A stretch of DNA of 64,000 nt, taken from the NCBI RefSeq assembly GCF_000369625.1, contig NZ_KB850111.1, forward strand, positions 1 to 64,000, read 5' to 3'. This document shows positions 1 to 8,937 of the stretch, in pieces. How positions within the stretch are numbered: the first letter of the stretch is position 1; each line of letters begins with the position of its first letter. The position numbers and the translations under genes were made by a program. The stretch is from Acinetobacter variabilis (GTDB lineage: Bacteria > Pseudomonadota > Gammaproteobacteria > Pseudomonadales > Moraxellaceae). The notes beneath the pieces are model-generated. The model worked only from the letters and a program-made list of their open reading frames with translations. It ran no database searches and was not told where the DNA came from.

Positions 1-224
1 AGGCTATCATCGCCGCAGTTTGGTGGAAACCAAGATGCATTGCATCAAATTATTAGGCGATAAATTAATGGCAAGAAGCTTTCCTAGTCAGGTGAATGAA
101 ATTCATGCACGTGTAGCAGTCCTCAACAGATTTACGGAATTAGGTCGACCACTTACCCAAGTTACGCCTTAAATTTGGCTCAATTAGGGGCACTTTGCAT
201 TTCAAATCTTTGTGCAACAAAGCC
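1..224 (+). mobile_element. Right end of an IS5-family insertion sequence
   Basis: The transposase frame stops at 172. The bases at 209-224, read on the minus strand, are GGCTTTGTTGCACAAA, a typical terminal inverted repeat of this IS group, so the element probably ends at 224. The left end and the target duplication lie outside the window. The IS sits about 110 bases downstream of the last tRNA gene. Confidence 0.7.
2..172 (+). pseudogene. C-terminal end of an IS5-family transposase (cut by window edge)
   Basis: The open frame enters from the left edge and codes for 56 residues before TAA. It includes the run GYHRRSLVETKMHCIKLLG, typical of the C-terminus of DDE transposases of IS5-family elements common in Acinetobacter. 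The acidic catalytic residues lie mostly outside the window, so activity cannot be judged. It is followed at 209-224 by a terminal inverted repeat. It is listed as a partial element and not as a proven broken gene. Confidence 0.75.
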
Positions 225-282
225 GTTTCTAATCTATTTCTATTTTGATTGATAAATTTAGTTCGTACTTAAATTTTAGACA

Positions 283-306
283 TAAAAAAACCGCCTAATG
301 CGGTAT
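283..306 (-). terminator. Terminator of the tRNA operon, distal
   Basis: On the minus strand a short ACCGC/GCGGT stem is followed by a run of seven T. It lies about 30 bases after the last tRNA-Pro and would end the whole tRNA transcript. Confidence 0.8.
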
Positions 307-331
307 CCATATAATTAATCATTTTTATAGA

Positions 332-408
332 TGGTCGGAGCAGTAGGATTCGAACCTACGACCCCCTGGTCCCAAACCAGGTGCACTACCAGGCTGTGCT
401 ATGCTCCG
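332..408 (-). tRNA. tRNA-Pro (anticodon TGG), third copy in transcription order
   Basis: This is a 77-base cloverleaf with encoded CCA. The acceptor stem CGGAGCA pairs with TGCTCCG, the anticodon loop carries TGG, and the T-loop has GGTTCGAATCC. The mature sequence appears identical to the copies at 584-660 and 904-980. It is the second member of the duplicated His-Pro pair. Confidence 0.97.
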
Positions 409-429
409 ATGTTCAACTCAAAAAAAAGT

Positions 430-506
430 TGGGGTGAATGATGGGATTCGAACCCACGACAACCGGAATCACAATCCGGGGCTCTACCAACTGAGCTACA
501 TCCACC
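430..506 (-). tRNA. tRNA-His (anticodon GTG), second copy
   Basis: This is a 77-base tRNA with encoded CCA and the extra 5' G (G-1) characteristic of tRNA-His. The anticodon loop reads ATTGTGAT. The mature sequence appears identical to the copy at 680-756. It lies directly after the internal terminator at 533-556, so its expression needs read-through or processing of the long transcript. Confidence 0.97.
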
Positions 507-532
507 ATCACGGTGTCTTCATTATTTAGACA

Positions 533-556
533 TAAAAAAACCGCTTTACGCGGTAT
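533..556 (-). terminator. Internal terminator inside the tRNA operon
   Basis: On the minus strand TACCGCGTAAAGCGG is followed by seven T. It sits between tRNA-Pro (584-660) and the second tRNA-His, and is nearly the same sequence as the distal terminator at 283-306. It fits a tandem duplication of a His-Pro-terminator block. Confidence 0.75.
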
Positions 557-583
557 CATTAATCCTAACCACCATGAAGAAGG

Positions 584-660
584 TGGTCGGAGCAGTAGGA
601 TTCGAACCTACGACCCCCTGGTCCCAAACCAGGTGCACTACCAGGCTGTGCTATGCTCCG
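584..660 (-). tRNA. tRNA-Pro (anticodon TGG), second copy
   Basis: Seventy-seven bases with encoded CCA, anticodon TGG, and the same mature sequence as the other two tRNA-Pro genes of this cluster. It lies 19 bases after tRNA-His on the minus-strand transcript. Confidence 0.97.
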
Positions 661-679
661 ATATTCAACTCAAAAGAGT

Positions 680-756
680 TGGGGTGAATGATGGGATTCG
701 AACCCACGACAACCGGAATCACAATCCGGGGCTCTACCAACTGAGCTACATCCACC
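680..756 (-). tRNA. tRNA-His (anticodon GTG), first copy
   Basis: Seventy-seven bases including G-1 and CCA, anticodon GTG. It is cotranscribed with tRNA-Arg upstream and tRNA-Pro downstream. Confidence 0.97.
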
Positions 757-791
757 ATTGCCTTGGTTCTTAAATATCAAGCCACCAAAAA

Positions 792-868
792 TGGCGCGCC
801 TGACAGGATTCGAACCTGTGACCATCCGCTTAGAAGGCGGATGCTCTATCCAACTGAGCTACAAGCGC
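792..868 (-). tRNA. tRNA-Arg (anticodon TCT)
   Basis: A 77-base cloverleaf with acceptor GCGCTTG pairing with CAGGCGC (one G-T pair), anticodon loop CTTCTAA giving TCT, encoded CCA and a standard GGTTCGAATCC T-loop. It reads AGA codons. It is the second gene of the cluster. Confidence 0.97.
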
Positions 869-903
869 TTTACTGATGATTTTCACCATCCGCCTTGAAG
901 AAT

Positions 904-980
904 TGGTCGGAGCAGTAGGATTCGAACCTACGACCCCCTGGTCCCAAACCAGGTGCACTACCAGGCTGTGCTATGCTCCG
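904..980 (-). tRNA. tRNA-Pro (anticodon TGG), first copy
   Basis: First gene of the minus-strand tRNA transcript, 77 bases with CCA and anticodon TGG. Its 5' end lies about 40 bases after the predicted transcription start of the promoter at 1027-1055. Confidence 0.97.
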
Positions 981-1026
981 ATTCATCTCAGCTTTCGTAT
1001 CAAGCTTATCGCTTGGTACGGTGTGC

Positions 1027-1055
1027 ATTCTAGGCGTGACGCCATAAGACGTCAA
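1027..1055 (-). promoter_or_regulatory. Sigma-70 promoter of the tRNA operon
   Basis: On the minus strand TTGACG (1050-1055) and TAGAAT (1027-1032) are separated by exactly 17 bases. This is close to consensus and lies just upstream of the first tRNA-Pro. Direct sequence match; strength is inferred. Confidence 0.8.
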
Positions 1056-1134
1056 CACCTATATTTAAAAAAAATCAAAAAAACACTTCAAGCGTTTATT
1101 TATCAAGCATTTCAGACATTTTTTATACAAAATT

Positions 1135-2202
1135 CTAGCGTTTCAAGCTGGCACTAAAATCCAGCATACGATCCAGAGGCAGTTTGGCTCGCTGAGCTAA
1201 TGCGGGTTCAACATGAATCTCCTGATCACGATGTTGTAGAACATGCAAGATTCCATCTAGCTCGTTCATGGCCATCCAAGGGCAGTGTGCACATGAACGG
1301 CAGGTTGCTCCTTCTCCAGCGGTTGGAGCTTCAATCAGAATCTTATCTGGCACAGCCTGCTGCATTTTATAGAAAATACCGCGATCTGTTGCCACGATCA
1401 AACGCTGATTTGGCAAGGTTTGAGCTGCCTTGATTAACTGAGAAGTACTTCCGACTGCATCAGCAATTTCTACCACAGACATCGGTGATTCTGGATGGAC
1501 CAGCACTGCCGCATCTGGATACAAGGCTTTCATATTAGCAATTCCGCGCGAACGGAATTCTTCGTGGACGATACACGCGCCATCCCACAGTAACATGTCA
1601 GCGCCAGTTTTATTCTGGATATAGCGCCCCAAATGCTGATCCGGTGCCCAGATAATTTTCTCGCCCAAACTATCGAGGTGTTCAATAATCTCCACTGCAC
1701 AACTTGAAGTCACGACCCAGTCAGCGCGGGCTTTAACTGCAGCCGAAGTATTGGCATACACCACTACAGTATGATCAGGATGCGCATCACAGAATTTGGT
1801 AAATTCCTCTACCGGGCAGCCCAAATCCAGTGAACAGGTCGCTTCAAGAGTTGGCATCAGGACAGTTTTTTCTGGTGAAAGTATTTTTGAAGTTTCACCC
1901 ATGAACTTAACCCCAGCTACCACTAAGGTCGACGCAGGATGGTCACGTCCAAAACGCGCCATTTCCAATGAATCGGACACACAGCCACCAGTCAATTCTG
2001 CCAGTTCCTGTACTTCAGGATCACAATAATAGTGTGCAACTAGCACTGCATTCTGCTTTTCTAGTTCGGCTTGAATCTGTGTAAATTTTTCCTGTTTGGC
2101 CTGTGCACTGATCTGATGCTCTTTGGGTTCTCCTAAACGATCTAAATGCGCCTGCACAATCGATTTGGCTTCATTGGCTATTAATTTGGTCGCATCATTC
2201 AT
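1135..2202 (-). CDS. nadA: Quinolinate synthase A
   Basis: Condenses iminoaspartate with dihydroxyacetone phosphate to quinolinate in de novo NAD synthesis, using a [4Fe-4S] cluster. The 355-residue protein shows the three-fold NadA repeat. The expected cluster ligands are Cys123 (EATC), Cys210 (DGAC) and Cys307 in a CX2CX2C motif (CRSCAHC). An upstream in-frame ATG at 2232 would add ten residues. The ATG at 2202 is preferred because an AAGAG ribosome site sits about seven bases before it and the family usually starts MNDA. The gene stands alone between the tRNA promoter and the argJ terminator. Confidence 0.95.
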   Translation of the reverse strand: MNDATKLIANEAKSIVQAHLDRLGEPKEHQISAQAKQEKFTQIQAELEKQNAVLVAHYYCDPEVQELAELTGGCVSDSLEMARFGRDHPASTLVVAGVKFMGETSKILSPEKTVLMPTLEATCSLDLGCPVEEFTKFCDAHPDHTVVVYANTSAAVKARADWVVTSSCAVEIIEHLDSLGEKIIWAPDQHLGRYIQNKTGADMLLWDGACIVHEEFRSRGIANMKALYPDAAVLVHPESPMSVVEIADAVGSTSQLIKAAQTLPNQRLIVATDRGIFYKMQQAVPDKILIEAPTAGEGATCRSCAHCPWMAMNELDGILHVLQHRDQEIHVEPALAQRAKLPLDRMLDFSASLKR

Positions 2203-2313
2203 AATAACTCTTACTCTACCCTCATAGTTCATTATTCAATGAACCTTTCACTCTACATCCCGGTCATCTCTGGCGAAATGCTTTTTTGACCAGTCATTAA
2301 AAATCATAAGATA

Positions 2314-2341
2314 TAAAAAAAGCCCCACAACGGAGGCTTTA
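2314..2341 (-). terminator. Terminator of argJ
   Basis: On the minus strand AAAGCCTCC...GGGGCTTTTTTT forms a stem with a T tract, 15 to 40 bases after the argJ stop. Confidence 0.8.
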
Positions 2342-2354
2342 GAAACAATCTGAA

Positions 2355-3575
2355 TTATGAACGATAATCAGCATTGATTTTCACATAATCATAGGACAGG
2401 TCACAGGTATAGACTGTATCTTTTGCTTCCCCACGTCCAAGATCAACACGAATCGTCATTTCAGCTTGTGCCATCACACGTGCACCTGCCTCTTCGGTAT
2501 AGTCTGCTGCTGCACCACCATCCTTGCAGATTTGTACATCATCTAACCAAACCTGAATTTTTGCAACGTCTAAATTCGCCACACCTGCATAACCGATCGC
2601 AGCCAGAATACGGCCCCAATTTGGATCAGAAGCAAAGATCGCAGTTTTTACCAATGGAGAATGCGCGATGCTATAGGCCACGTCACAGCATTCCTGAGTA
2701 TTGGCACCGCCTTCTACGGCCACAGTAATAAATTTGGTTGCGCCTTCACCATCACGCACGATCAATTGCGCAAGGCGCTTCATAGTACGCATTAATACTT
2801 CAAGCACAGCTGCATAACGTGGATCTTCAACTGATGAAATTTCTGTTCCACCGGCCTGACCCGTAGCAATGAAAATACAAGAGTCATTGGTAGAGGTATC
2901 ACCATCAATGGTAATGCGGTTGAATGACTGATTCACTGTCTCAGATAAAAGCTGTTGAACCAGTTCACGGCTGATTGGTACATCAGTCGCCACATAACCC
3001 AACATAGTCGCCATATTTGGGCGAATCATACCGGCACCTTTGGAAATTCCGGTCATGGTATAAGTAATACCATCCAGCTCGAACTGTTCAGATGCACCTT
3101 TCGGCGTAGTATCTGTGGTCATAATACCCGTTGCAGCATCGATCCAGGCATCATCACGCAATGAGTCTAATGCAGGCCGCAAGCCACTGAGCAGATGCTC
3201 CATTGGTAATTGTTCACCAATTACCCCTGTTGAAAATGGCAATACTTCTTCAGCTTTCACGCCTGCAAGTTCAGCCAGTTTGGCACAAGTGGCTTCAGCA
3301 TTCGCCATACCTGTAGCACCTGTACCCGCATTGGCATTTCCGGTATTTATCACTAAATAACGTGGATTACCTACCGCCAGATGTGCTTTAGAAACATGTA
3401 CAGGGGCAGCACAAAAAGCATTCTGGGTAAATACGCCTGCAACATTGGAGCCTTCAGCCAGTTCAAATATCACCAGGTCACGTCGGTTCTGATAGCGCAC
3501 ATACGCTTCTGCCGAACCAATTCTCACCCCTTTTACCACATGCATCTGTGGCATAGATACGTCACCAACTGCCAT
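2355..3575 (-). CDS. argJ: Bifunctional ornithine acetyltransferase / N-acetylglutamate synthase
   Basis: Transfers acetyl from N-acetylornithine to glutamate in the cyclic arginine pathway, and may also acetylate glutamate from acetyl-CoA. The protein has 406 residues, the usual length. The self-cleavage site is visible as NMATMLGY with Thr190 as the likely nucleophile that becomes the N-terminus of the beta chain. The motif NTGNANAGTG near residue 77 is typical of the family. The start at 3575 gives [10 protein letters not shown]. The gene is transcribed alone. Confidence 0.96.
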   Translation of the reverse strand: MAVGDVSMPQMHVVKGVRIGSAEAYVRYQNRRDLVIFELAEGSNVAGVFTQNAFCAAPVHVSKAHLAVGNPRYLVINTGNANAGTGATGMANAEATCAKLAELAGVKAEEVLPFSTGVIGEQLPMEHLLSGLRPALDSLRDDAWIDAATGIMTTDTTPKGASEQFELDGITYTMTGISKGAGMIRPNMATMLGYVATDVPISRELVQQLLSETVNQSFNRITIDGDTSTNDSCIFIATGQAGGTEISSVEDPRYAAVLEVLMRTMKRLAQLIVRDGEGATKFITVAVEGGANTQECCDVAYSIAHSPLVKTAIFASDPNWGRILAAIGYAGVANLDVAKIQVWLDDVQICKDGGAAADYTEEAGARVMAQAEMTIRVDLGRGEAKDTVYTCDLSYDYVKINADYRS

Positions 3576-3686
3576 TTTTAAATGTCCAATATTGAAGTTT
3601 CAGAAAAATACAGCTTAGTTGATCTTCATTAAAAAATCGAGCCAAAGCCAGATGAACACTCACTTTTCTTATGGTTTTTCACAATA

Positions 3687-3714
3687 AAAAACCAGTCATA
3701 GTGACTGGTTTTAT
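3687..3714. terminator. Terminator of the small secreted protein gene
   Basis: AAACCAGTCA and TGACTGGTTT pair perfectly around a three-base loop and are followed by T on both strands. On the minus strand it ends the gene at 3730-4083. Confidence 0.8.
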
Positions 3715-3729
3715 TAAACTAGATCAAAC

Positions 3730-4083
3730 TTAGTTTTTAGCCAACTGGGTTGATTCATTCAATAAAGCCTGTTTTGCCTGTTGCTGACTTGCCACAGAAA
3801 GTGCAGGGTTAGAAGCAACAATACGGTCAGCATTGGCTGCATTGGCTGCTGCAATCGCTGCAGTCTGCAAAACGATTGGACGGTTTGAATTATTAAAGGT
3901 ATAGCGAATGCCAGTACGCGGACTTGCAATGGTCACCTGACCATCTGCACCCGTCTGAACCTGAGCCGTAGTTGGACCAATGGCCTGCTGAACTTTAGCA
4001 GGTGTCGTTGTTGCTGTTTCTGCAAAACTTAAAGCCGGGATTGCCAAAGCAGCAACCATCATCGTTTTTAATACTTTTGTCAT
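3730..4083 (-). CDS. Small secreted protein of unknown function
   Basis: The 117-residue protein begins MTKVLKTMMVAALAIPALSFAE, a clear Sec signal peptide with cleavage expected after the SFA at about residue 21. The mature part is rich in Ala, Gln and Thr and lacks cysteine. I recognise no domain. The ATG at 4083 is chosen because GGAAG lies five bases before it; an in-frame GTG twelve bases upstream is less likely. It has its own terminator and no operon partner. It is probably periplasmic; the function is unknown. Confidence 0.75.
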   Translation of the reverse strand: MTKVLKTMMVAALAIPALSFAETATTTPAKVQQAIGPTTAQVQTGADGQVTIASPRTGIRYTFNNSNRPIVLQTAAIAAANAANADRIVASNPALSVASQQQAKQALLNESTQLAKN

Positions 4084-4180
4084 TGTTTCTTCCACTTTGC
4101 GGTGTTCAATCTGTCATTAAATACCATTTAATCCCGCACAGTGCAAACTGTATTCACCAGCTGAAAAGTCCATATACATA

Positions 4181-4215
4181 AAAAGATCAGGGCCATTTGA
4201 CCCTGATCTTTTTAT
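4181..4215. terminator. Strong terminator of secA
   Basis: AAAAGATCAGGG and CCCTGATCTTTT form a 12-bp perfect stem around CCATTTGA, with T tracts on both strands. It lies 25 to 55 bases after the secA stop codon on the minus strand. Confidence 0.9.
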
Positions 4216-4236
4216 AGTTTAGAAACTTAGCAGAAA

Positions 4237-6963
4237 TTAGATCTTGCCATGACACTGTTTGTATTTCAGACCTGAACCACATGGACAAGGTGCATTACGG
4301 CTTGCCGGTGCTTCAAAAACTGGTGCAACTGGATTAGCCTGCGCACTTTGCTCAGTGGTGATTTCATCTTCTTCAGCCAGTAATCCATCAAATTCCTGAT
4401 GAGATAACTGCAAACGCATCGCTTCAGCCTGTGCCTGCTGCTGTGCTTCCATTTCAGCCAGTTCTTCAGGTGTTGGCACATGGATGCGTGACAGATCAGT
4501 AATGACGTCAGATTTAATCACCCCCAGCATGTTTACAAACAGGTTGTAGGCTTCTTTTTTGTATTCCTGCTCTGGGTTTTTCTGTGCATAACCGCGTAAA
4601 TGAATTCCTTGACGCAGGTAATCCATCGCAGCCAGATGCTCTTTCCAGTGACGGTCCAGAGAGTTCAACATGAAATGACGTTCGAGTGATGCTGCAGATT
4701 CAGCGCCCATTTGTTCACGACGTGAACGGTAACGATTTACCACTTCTTCAGTAATTCGTTCAACCAGTGCTTCTTCATCTAAACGACGATCCTGCTCTAA
4801 CCATTGTGCGACTGGCAGATCAATCGATAAGTCTTCACGTAGTGCAAGTTCCAGACCTTCAATATCCCACTGATCGTGAATCGATTCAGGCGGAATATAA
4901 TTGGCGATCATGCCCTGCATCACTTCACGGATCATCTCTTCGATATAATCCTGCAATGAGCTTTCAGCCAGAATCTCATCACGCTGACTATAGATGATTT
5001 TACGCTGTTCGTTATTCACGTCATCGTATTTCAACAGGTTCTTACGAATGTCGAAGTTACGTGCTTCTACTTTGCGTTGTGCATTTTCGATTGAGCGTGA
5101 CACCATTTTGTGTTCAATCGCTTCATCTTCTTTTAAGCCCATCGCACGCATCATGGCAACCACACGGTCACCCGCAAAGATACGCATCAAGTCATCTTCA
5201 AGAGACAGGTAGAAACGCGATACACCCGGGTCACCCTGACGGCCCGCACGACCACGCAACTGGTTATCGATACGGCGAGATTCATGACGCTCAGAACCGA
5301 TAATATGCAAACCACCAGAAGCGAGAACTGCTTCATGATTCGCTTCCCATTCTGCTTTTAGGCGTGCTTCATCTTCAGGGGTTGGGTTTTCAATTTTAGC
5401 CAGTAGCGCTTTCCAGTTACCACCCAGCAAAATATCGGTACCACGACCAGCCATGTTTGTGGCAATGGTTACGGCACGCGGTGCACCCGCTTGGGCAATA
5501 ATATCCGCTTCACGTTCATGCTGTTTGGCATTCAGGACTTCATGTTCAATACCAGCTTCTTTAAGCTTGTCAGAAAGAATTTCCGACGCTTCAATAGTAG
5601 CAGTACCAATCAGGATTGGCGCAACACCAGCTTCGTGAACACGCTGAATTTCCTGAATAATCGCATTGTATTTACCTTCACGATTCAGGTAAATCAAATC
5701 GTTCTGGTCATTACGGATCATTGGACGGTGAGTTGGAATAATTACCACATCCAGACCGTAAATTTCTTTCATTTCCGCAGCTTCAGTATCTGCTGTACCG
5801 GTCATACCGGATAATTTTTTATACAGACGGAAATAGTTCTGGAATGTGGTAGTTGCAAGGGTCTGATTTTCCGGCTGGATTTCCAGACCTTCTTTTGCTT
5901 CAACCGCTTGGTGCAGACCTTCAGACCAGCGACGGCCCGGCATGGTACGACCGGTATTTTCATCAACAATGATCACTTCACCTTCATGGATGATGTAATG
6001 CACGTTACGTTGATATAAATAGTGCGCACGAATCGCAGCAGTCACATGATGCAGCAAATTCAGATTAGACGCTGAATACAGGCTTTCTCCTTCAGCCAAT
6101 AAGCCCATTGCAATCAATTCACTTTCTATGGTCTCAAAACCGGTTTCTGTAATTTCAACAGAGCGCTGTTTTTCATCAATCCAGAAATGACCGCCATCCG
6201 GTACTTTTTCTTCTTTTTGTGCTTTTAACTTCGGCGGAATGTTATTGATTGCTGCATAAAGCTGGGAAGAATCTTCACTTTGACCAGAAATAATCAGTGG
6301 TGTACGTGCTTCATCGATCAGGATCGAATCGACCTCATCGATGATGGCATAGGTCAGACCACGCTGTTTTTTCTCAGTCAGCGAGAACACCATATTGTCA
6401 CGAAGATAATCGAAACCGAATTCGTTATTGGTACCGTAAGTGATATCTGCTTTATAGGCTTCAGATTTTTCTATCGGATTCTGCATGGAATAGATAATCC
6501 CAATGCTTAAACCCAAGAATTCGAACAATGGACGGTTTAACTCGGCATCACGTTGTGCCAGATAGTCGTTCACCGTGATGACATGGACACCCTGCCCGCT
6601 CAATGAATTAAGATAACAGGCCAGCGTCCCCATCAGGGTTTTACCTTCACCGGTACGCATCTCGGCAATCTTGCCTTCATGCAGGGTAATACCACCAATC
6701 AACTGTACGTCGTAGTGACGCATTCCCATAACACGTTTTGCAGCTTCACGACAGACTGCGAATGCTTCAGGAAGTAACTTGTCTAGGCTTTCACCTTTAT
6801 TATATCGTTGTTTGAATTCTTCAGTTTTTGCAGATAAGTCTGCATCGCTTAGGGCTGATATCGTCGGCTCGAGCGCATTAATCTTGTCTACGATTTTACG
6901 CATGCGTTTGAGTTCGCGCTCATTTTTGGTACCGAAGATTCCTCCGATCAGACTTGCCAACAT
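4237..6963 (-). CDS. secA: Preprotein translocase ATPase SecA
   Basis: Motor of the general secretion pathway; it binds SecYEG and drives unfolded preproteins across the inner membrane with ATP. The 908-residue protein is full length. It has Walker A RTGEGKT near residue 105, the DEVDS Walker B near 209, the helicase motif NMAGRGTDI near 505, the [11 protein letters not shown] motif near 570, and a C-terminal zinc-binding [14 protein letters not shown] motif that contacts SecB. The start ATG at 6963 gives [11 protein letters not shown], the usual SecA N-terminus. It is monocistronic. Confidence 0.98.
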   Translation of the reverse strand: MLASLIGGIFGTKNERELKRMRKIVDKINALEPTISALSDADLSAKTEEFKQRYNKGESLDKLLPEAFAVCREAAKRVMGMRHYDVQLIGGITLHEGKIAEMRTGEGKTLMGTLACYLNSLSGQGVHVITVNDYLAQRDAELNRPLFEFLGLSIGIIYSMQNPIEKSEAYKADITYGTNNEFGFDYLRDNMVFSLTEKKQRGLTYAIIDEVDSILIDEARTPLIISGQSEDSSQLYAAINNIPPKLKAQKEEKVPDGGHFWIDEKQRSVEITETGFETIESELIAMGLLAEGESLYSASNLNLLHHVTAAIRAHYLYQRNVHYIIHEGEVIIVDENTGRTMPGRRWSEGLHQAVEAKEGLEIQPENQTLATTTFQNYFRLYKKLSGMTGTADTEAAEMKEIYGLDVVIIPTHRPMIRNDQNDLIYLNREGKYNAIIQEIQRVHEAGVAPILIGTATIEASEILSDKLKEAGIEHEVLNAKQHEREADIIAQAGAPRAVTIATNMAGRGTDILLGGNWKALLAKIENPTPEDEARLKAEWEANHEAVLASGGLHIIGSERHESRRIDNQLRGRAGRQGDPGVSRFYLSLEDDLMRIFAGDRVVAMMRAMGLKEDEAIEHKMVSRSIENAQRKVEARNFDIRKNLLKYDDVNNEQRKIIYSQRDEILAESSLQDYIEEMIREVMQGMIANYIPPESIHDQWDIEGLELALREDLSIDLPVAQWLEQDRRLDEEALVERITEEVVNRYRSRREQMGAESAASLERHFMLNSLDRHWKEHLAAMDYLRQGIHLRGYAQKNPEQEYKKEAYNLFVNMLGVIKSDVITDLSRIHVPTPEELAEMEAQQQAQAEAMRLQLSHQEFDGLLAEEDEITTEQSAQANPVAPVFEAPASRNAPCPCGSGLKYKQCHGKI

Positions 6964-7294
6964 GAATAGACTCTCTAAATCTTGCTTGTCAAATAAATAT
7001 GTTCTTAGTCGTTATTATGGTGCTAGAAATTTGAACTACAAGGGTTTTGCCAGAAAACCAATGAAAAAAACTCATCCTTCGTCCTAGCCCTGAGACCTAA
7101 GGCAAAGTAATGTAGCAAATTTTACCCATGCAACATAGTTAATTAGACGACTGATTTGTCTGATTCTGAATCGACAGCCTATTTCTTTATTCGGTTTATT
7201 CATAAGAAATTCTAAAAACACTATTTTAAATCATAAAAAAATTGGTTCATATTTATTCTCATCGACACATTACAAGATCAATTGAGGCAAGAAA
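6964..7294. other. Intergenic region between divergent secA and peroxiredoxin genes
   Basis: AT-rich stretch of 331 bases with no credible gene. A weak secA promoter candidate lies on the minus strand: TTGTAG (7036-7041), 16-base spacer, CATAAT (7014-7019). The bases TTGAGGCAAGAAA just before 7295 hold the ribosome site of the peroxiredoxin gene. I could not identify a confident plus-strand promoter or an OxyR-type site. Confidence 0.4.
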
Positions 7295-7936
7295 ATGAGT
7301 TTACGTTTAGGCGATACCGCACCGAATTTCGAACAGCAATCTAGCGAAGGCTTAATTAACTTTTATGACTTTCTAGGCGATAGCTGGGGCATTTTATTTT
7401 CACATCCAGCGGACTACACGCCTGTATGCACCACTGAACTGGGCTTTACCGCAAAGCTGAAAGATGAGTTTACAAAACGCGGCGTGAAAGCAATTGCCCT
7501 TTCTGTAGATGATGTTGAATCGCATCATGGCTGGATCAAAGACATTAATGAAACTCAAGATACCACCGTTAACTTCCCGATCATTGCAGATCAGGACCGC
7601 AAAGTCTCTACACTGTATGATTTCATTCACCCAAATGCCAGCGAAACTTTAACTGTACGCTCTCTGGTAATCATTGATCCAAATAAGAAAGTGCGTCTGA
7701 TTATTACCTACCCTGCATCAACAGGCCGCAACTTCCATGAAGTACTACGTGTAGTCGACTCTCTACAATTAACTGACAACCATAAAGTCGCAACCCCGGC
7801 TAACTGGCAACATGGCGATGATGTGGTGATTGTACCTTCACTGAAAGATGAGGAAGAAATCAAACAACGTTTTCCGAAAGGTTATAAAGCTGTAACTCCA
7901 TACCTACGTCTGACACCACAGCCTGAGCAAAATTAA
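7295..7936 (+). CDS. 1-Cys peroxiredoxin (Prx6/AhpC-TSA family)
   Basis: Reduces hydrogen peroxide and organic hydroperoxides in the cytoplasm. The 213-residue protein has the peroxidatic motif PADYTPVCTTELG with Cys45, the Thr/Arg environment of peroxiredoxins and the long C-terminal domain of the Prx6 group. There is no second conserved cysteine that could resolve, so it is a 1-Cys type. GAGG precedes the ATG. The gene is divergent from secA. Which thiol or other reductant recycles it cannot be read from the sequence. Confidence 0.92.
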   Translation: MSLRLGDTAPNFEQQSSEGLINFYDFLGDSWGILFSHPADYTPVCTTELGFTAKLKDEFTKRGVKAIALSVDDVESHHGWIKDINETQDTTVNFPIIADQDRKVSTLYDFIHPNASETLTVRSLVIIDPNKKVRLIITYPASTGRNFHEVLRVVDSLQLTDNHKVATPANWQHGDDVVIVPSLKDEEEIKQRFPKGYKAVTPYLRLTPQPEQN

Positions 7937-7953
7937 AAGGACTCCTTTTTAAT
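7932..7953 (+). terminator. Short terminator after the peroxiredoxin gene
   Basis: TTAAAAGGACTCCTTTTTAA is a tight near-perfect inverted repeat ending in T, overlapping the stop codon region. The loop is very short, so efficiency is uncertain. Confidence 0.45.
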
Positions 7954-8101
7954 TTTGCGCAAGGCAAACGAAGTGCGCAGTATTTGAAACGCTGCCTTAA
8001 TTTAGCGCAAGACAAGCGAAGCGCGTAGTTCAAGTTAAAACGGAGCACTGCTCCGCCCTGAGGAATATATTCCGCAAGAAGTCCCACGGCTATGCCGTGG
8101 G
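7951..8101. repeat. Repeat pair and three nested hairpins, possible IS200/IS605 end or intergenic repeat
   Basis: Two imperfect copies of a roughly 30-base unit, with core GCGCAAGGCAAACGAAG and GCGCAAGACAAGCGAAG, lie at about 7951-7980 and 8000-8030. They are followed by three palindromes: CGGAGCA/TGCTCCG (8041-8055), GGAATATATTCC (8062-8073) and CCCACGGC/GCCGTGGG (8083-8101). The last resembles the hairpins at the right end of IS200/IS605 TnpB elements, but no transposase or TnpB coding sequence is present. It could instead be a dispersed Acinetobacter intergenic repeat. Confidence 0.55.
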
Positions 8102-8129
8102 TGCAAGAGGATAAGCTAAATGCTGTTAT

Positions 8130-8288
8130 ATCCTTTTTGAATATTAAAAAACCGCAATCAACTCTCCACCATGAAAATGCTAGTCGTCATGCATCAAGCA
8201 TCAATTTCATGCTTAGTTTGATACCCACCGACGAGCCGGGTTTTCGAACTTTTCCATCAAGCCTGTCTTCGGACAGGCTTTTTTTTTG
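8130..8288 (+). ncRNA. Possible structured non-coding RNA ending in an orphan terminator
   Basis: There is no gene here, but a strong terminator ends the stretch and a hairpin with arms AAGCAT/ATGCTT lies near 8197-8215. A possible extended -10 (TGTTATAT) lies near 8123-8130. The nearest plus-strand gene upstream ends at 7936 and seems to have its own terminator. This is inference; it may be only the remains of a decayed gene. Confidence 0.3.
8259..8288 (+). terminator. Strong intrinsic terminator upstream of the phosphatase gene
   Basis: AAGCCTGTC TTC GGACAGGCTT followed by nine T. The stem is nearly perfect with a compact loop. It faces the plus strand but the nearest coding region upstream ends 320 bases earlier. 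Confidence 0.9.
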
Positions 8289-8341
8289 AAAAAGCCGATA
8301 TGCTGTTGAAGAGAATACTTAAAAAGATGAGTCAGGTTGTA

Positions 8342-8932
8342 ATGAAAAATAATTATGTACTTCTTCTGGTTTCCACACTTGTTTTATCCGGCTGTACTCC
8401 AGTGCTGCCTGAACAGGAACGCCCAATGCACTGGGGACGGGAACTACATGAAGAACATAATTTTTATCAGATCAGCGATGAACTCTACCGAAGTGAACAG
8501 CCAAGCCATGAACTGACGCCCTTATTAAAACAATATGCCATTAATGTGGTGATCAACCTGCGTTCACGCGATAAAGATACAGATATTTTGTCAAATGAAT
8601 ACCTCAAGCTTAAGCATATTCCCATTCATACCTGGGCTATGAATCGCGAGGATTTACTGAACGTAATGCAGTTGATTCAACAGGCACGGCAAAATAATGA
8701 AAAAATACTTTTACACTGTTATCACGGTTCAGACCGTACCGGTGCCAGTGTCGCCATGTACCGGATTATTTTCCAGAACTGGAGCATTGAAGACGCAGTA
8801 CGGGAAATGAAGCATGGCGGTTATGGCTTTCATTCCATTTGGCGCAATATTGAAAAATTATTTACCCCTGAAAATGTAAAATGGATTCGCGAGCAACTCG
8901 CGAATCCATCTACAGAAACTTCGGTTAAGTAA
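8342..8932 (+). CDS. Lipoprotein dual-specificity / tyrosine phosphatase-like protein
   Basis: The 196-residue protein starts with a lipoprotein signal, MKNNYVLLLVSTLVLSGC, with Cys18 as the acylated residue. The catalytic P-loop is HCYHGSDRTG, matching HCX5R with Cys126 and Arg132, and an upstream Asp/Arg-rich loop (NLRSRDKD) fits the DSP-like group. It probably removes phosphate from tyrosine or another phosphoester in the periplasm; the substrate is unknown. Earlier in-frame ATGs at 8300 and 8327 exist; 8342 gives the best lipoprotein signal. It converges with the SPOR gene. Confidence 0.85.
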   Translation: MKNNYVLLLVSTLVLSGCTPVLPEQERPMHWGRELHEEHNFYQISDELYRSEQPSHELTPLLKQYAINVVINLRSRDKDTDILSNEYLKLKHIPIHTWAMNREDLLNVMQLIQQARQNNEKILLHCYHGSDRTGASVAMYRIIFQNWSIEDAVREMKHGGYGFHSIWRNIEKLFTPENVKWIREQLANPSTETSVK

Positions 8933-8937
8933 GAGAG

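Noticed and set aside
332..756. Regular repeats that might be taken for a CRISPR array
   Set aside because: The repeats are complete tRNA genes with CCA ends and terminators; no short repeat-spacer pattern exists.
513..1157. Open frames over the tRNA cluster on both strands (513-773, 876-1157 plus; 870-1058 minus)
   Set aside because: They are translations of tRNA genes; segments such as RIRTYDPLVPNQ are well-known false proteins from tRNA-Pro.
5453..5814. Plus-strand frames of 61 and 107 residues inside secA
   Set aside because: They lie fully inside a well-conserved gene, and have no ribosome site or recognisable motif.
7860..8087. Minus-strand frame of 75 residues
   Set aside because: It covers the end of the peroxiredoxin gene and the 30-base repeats; its repeated LRLPCAKL comes from the DNA repeat and not from a protein.
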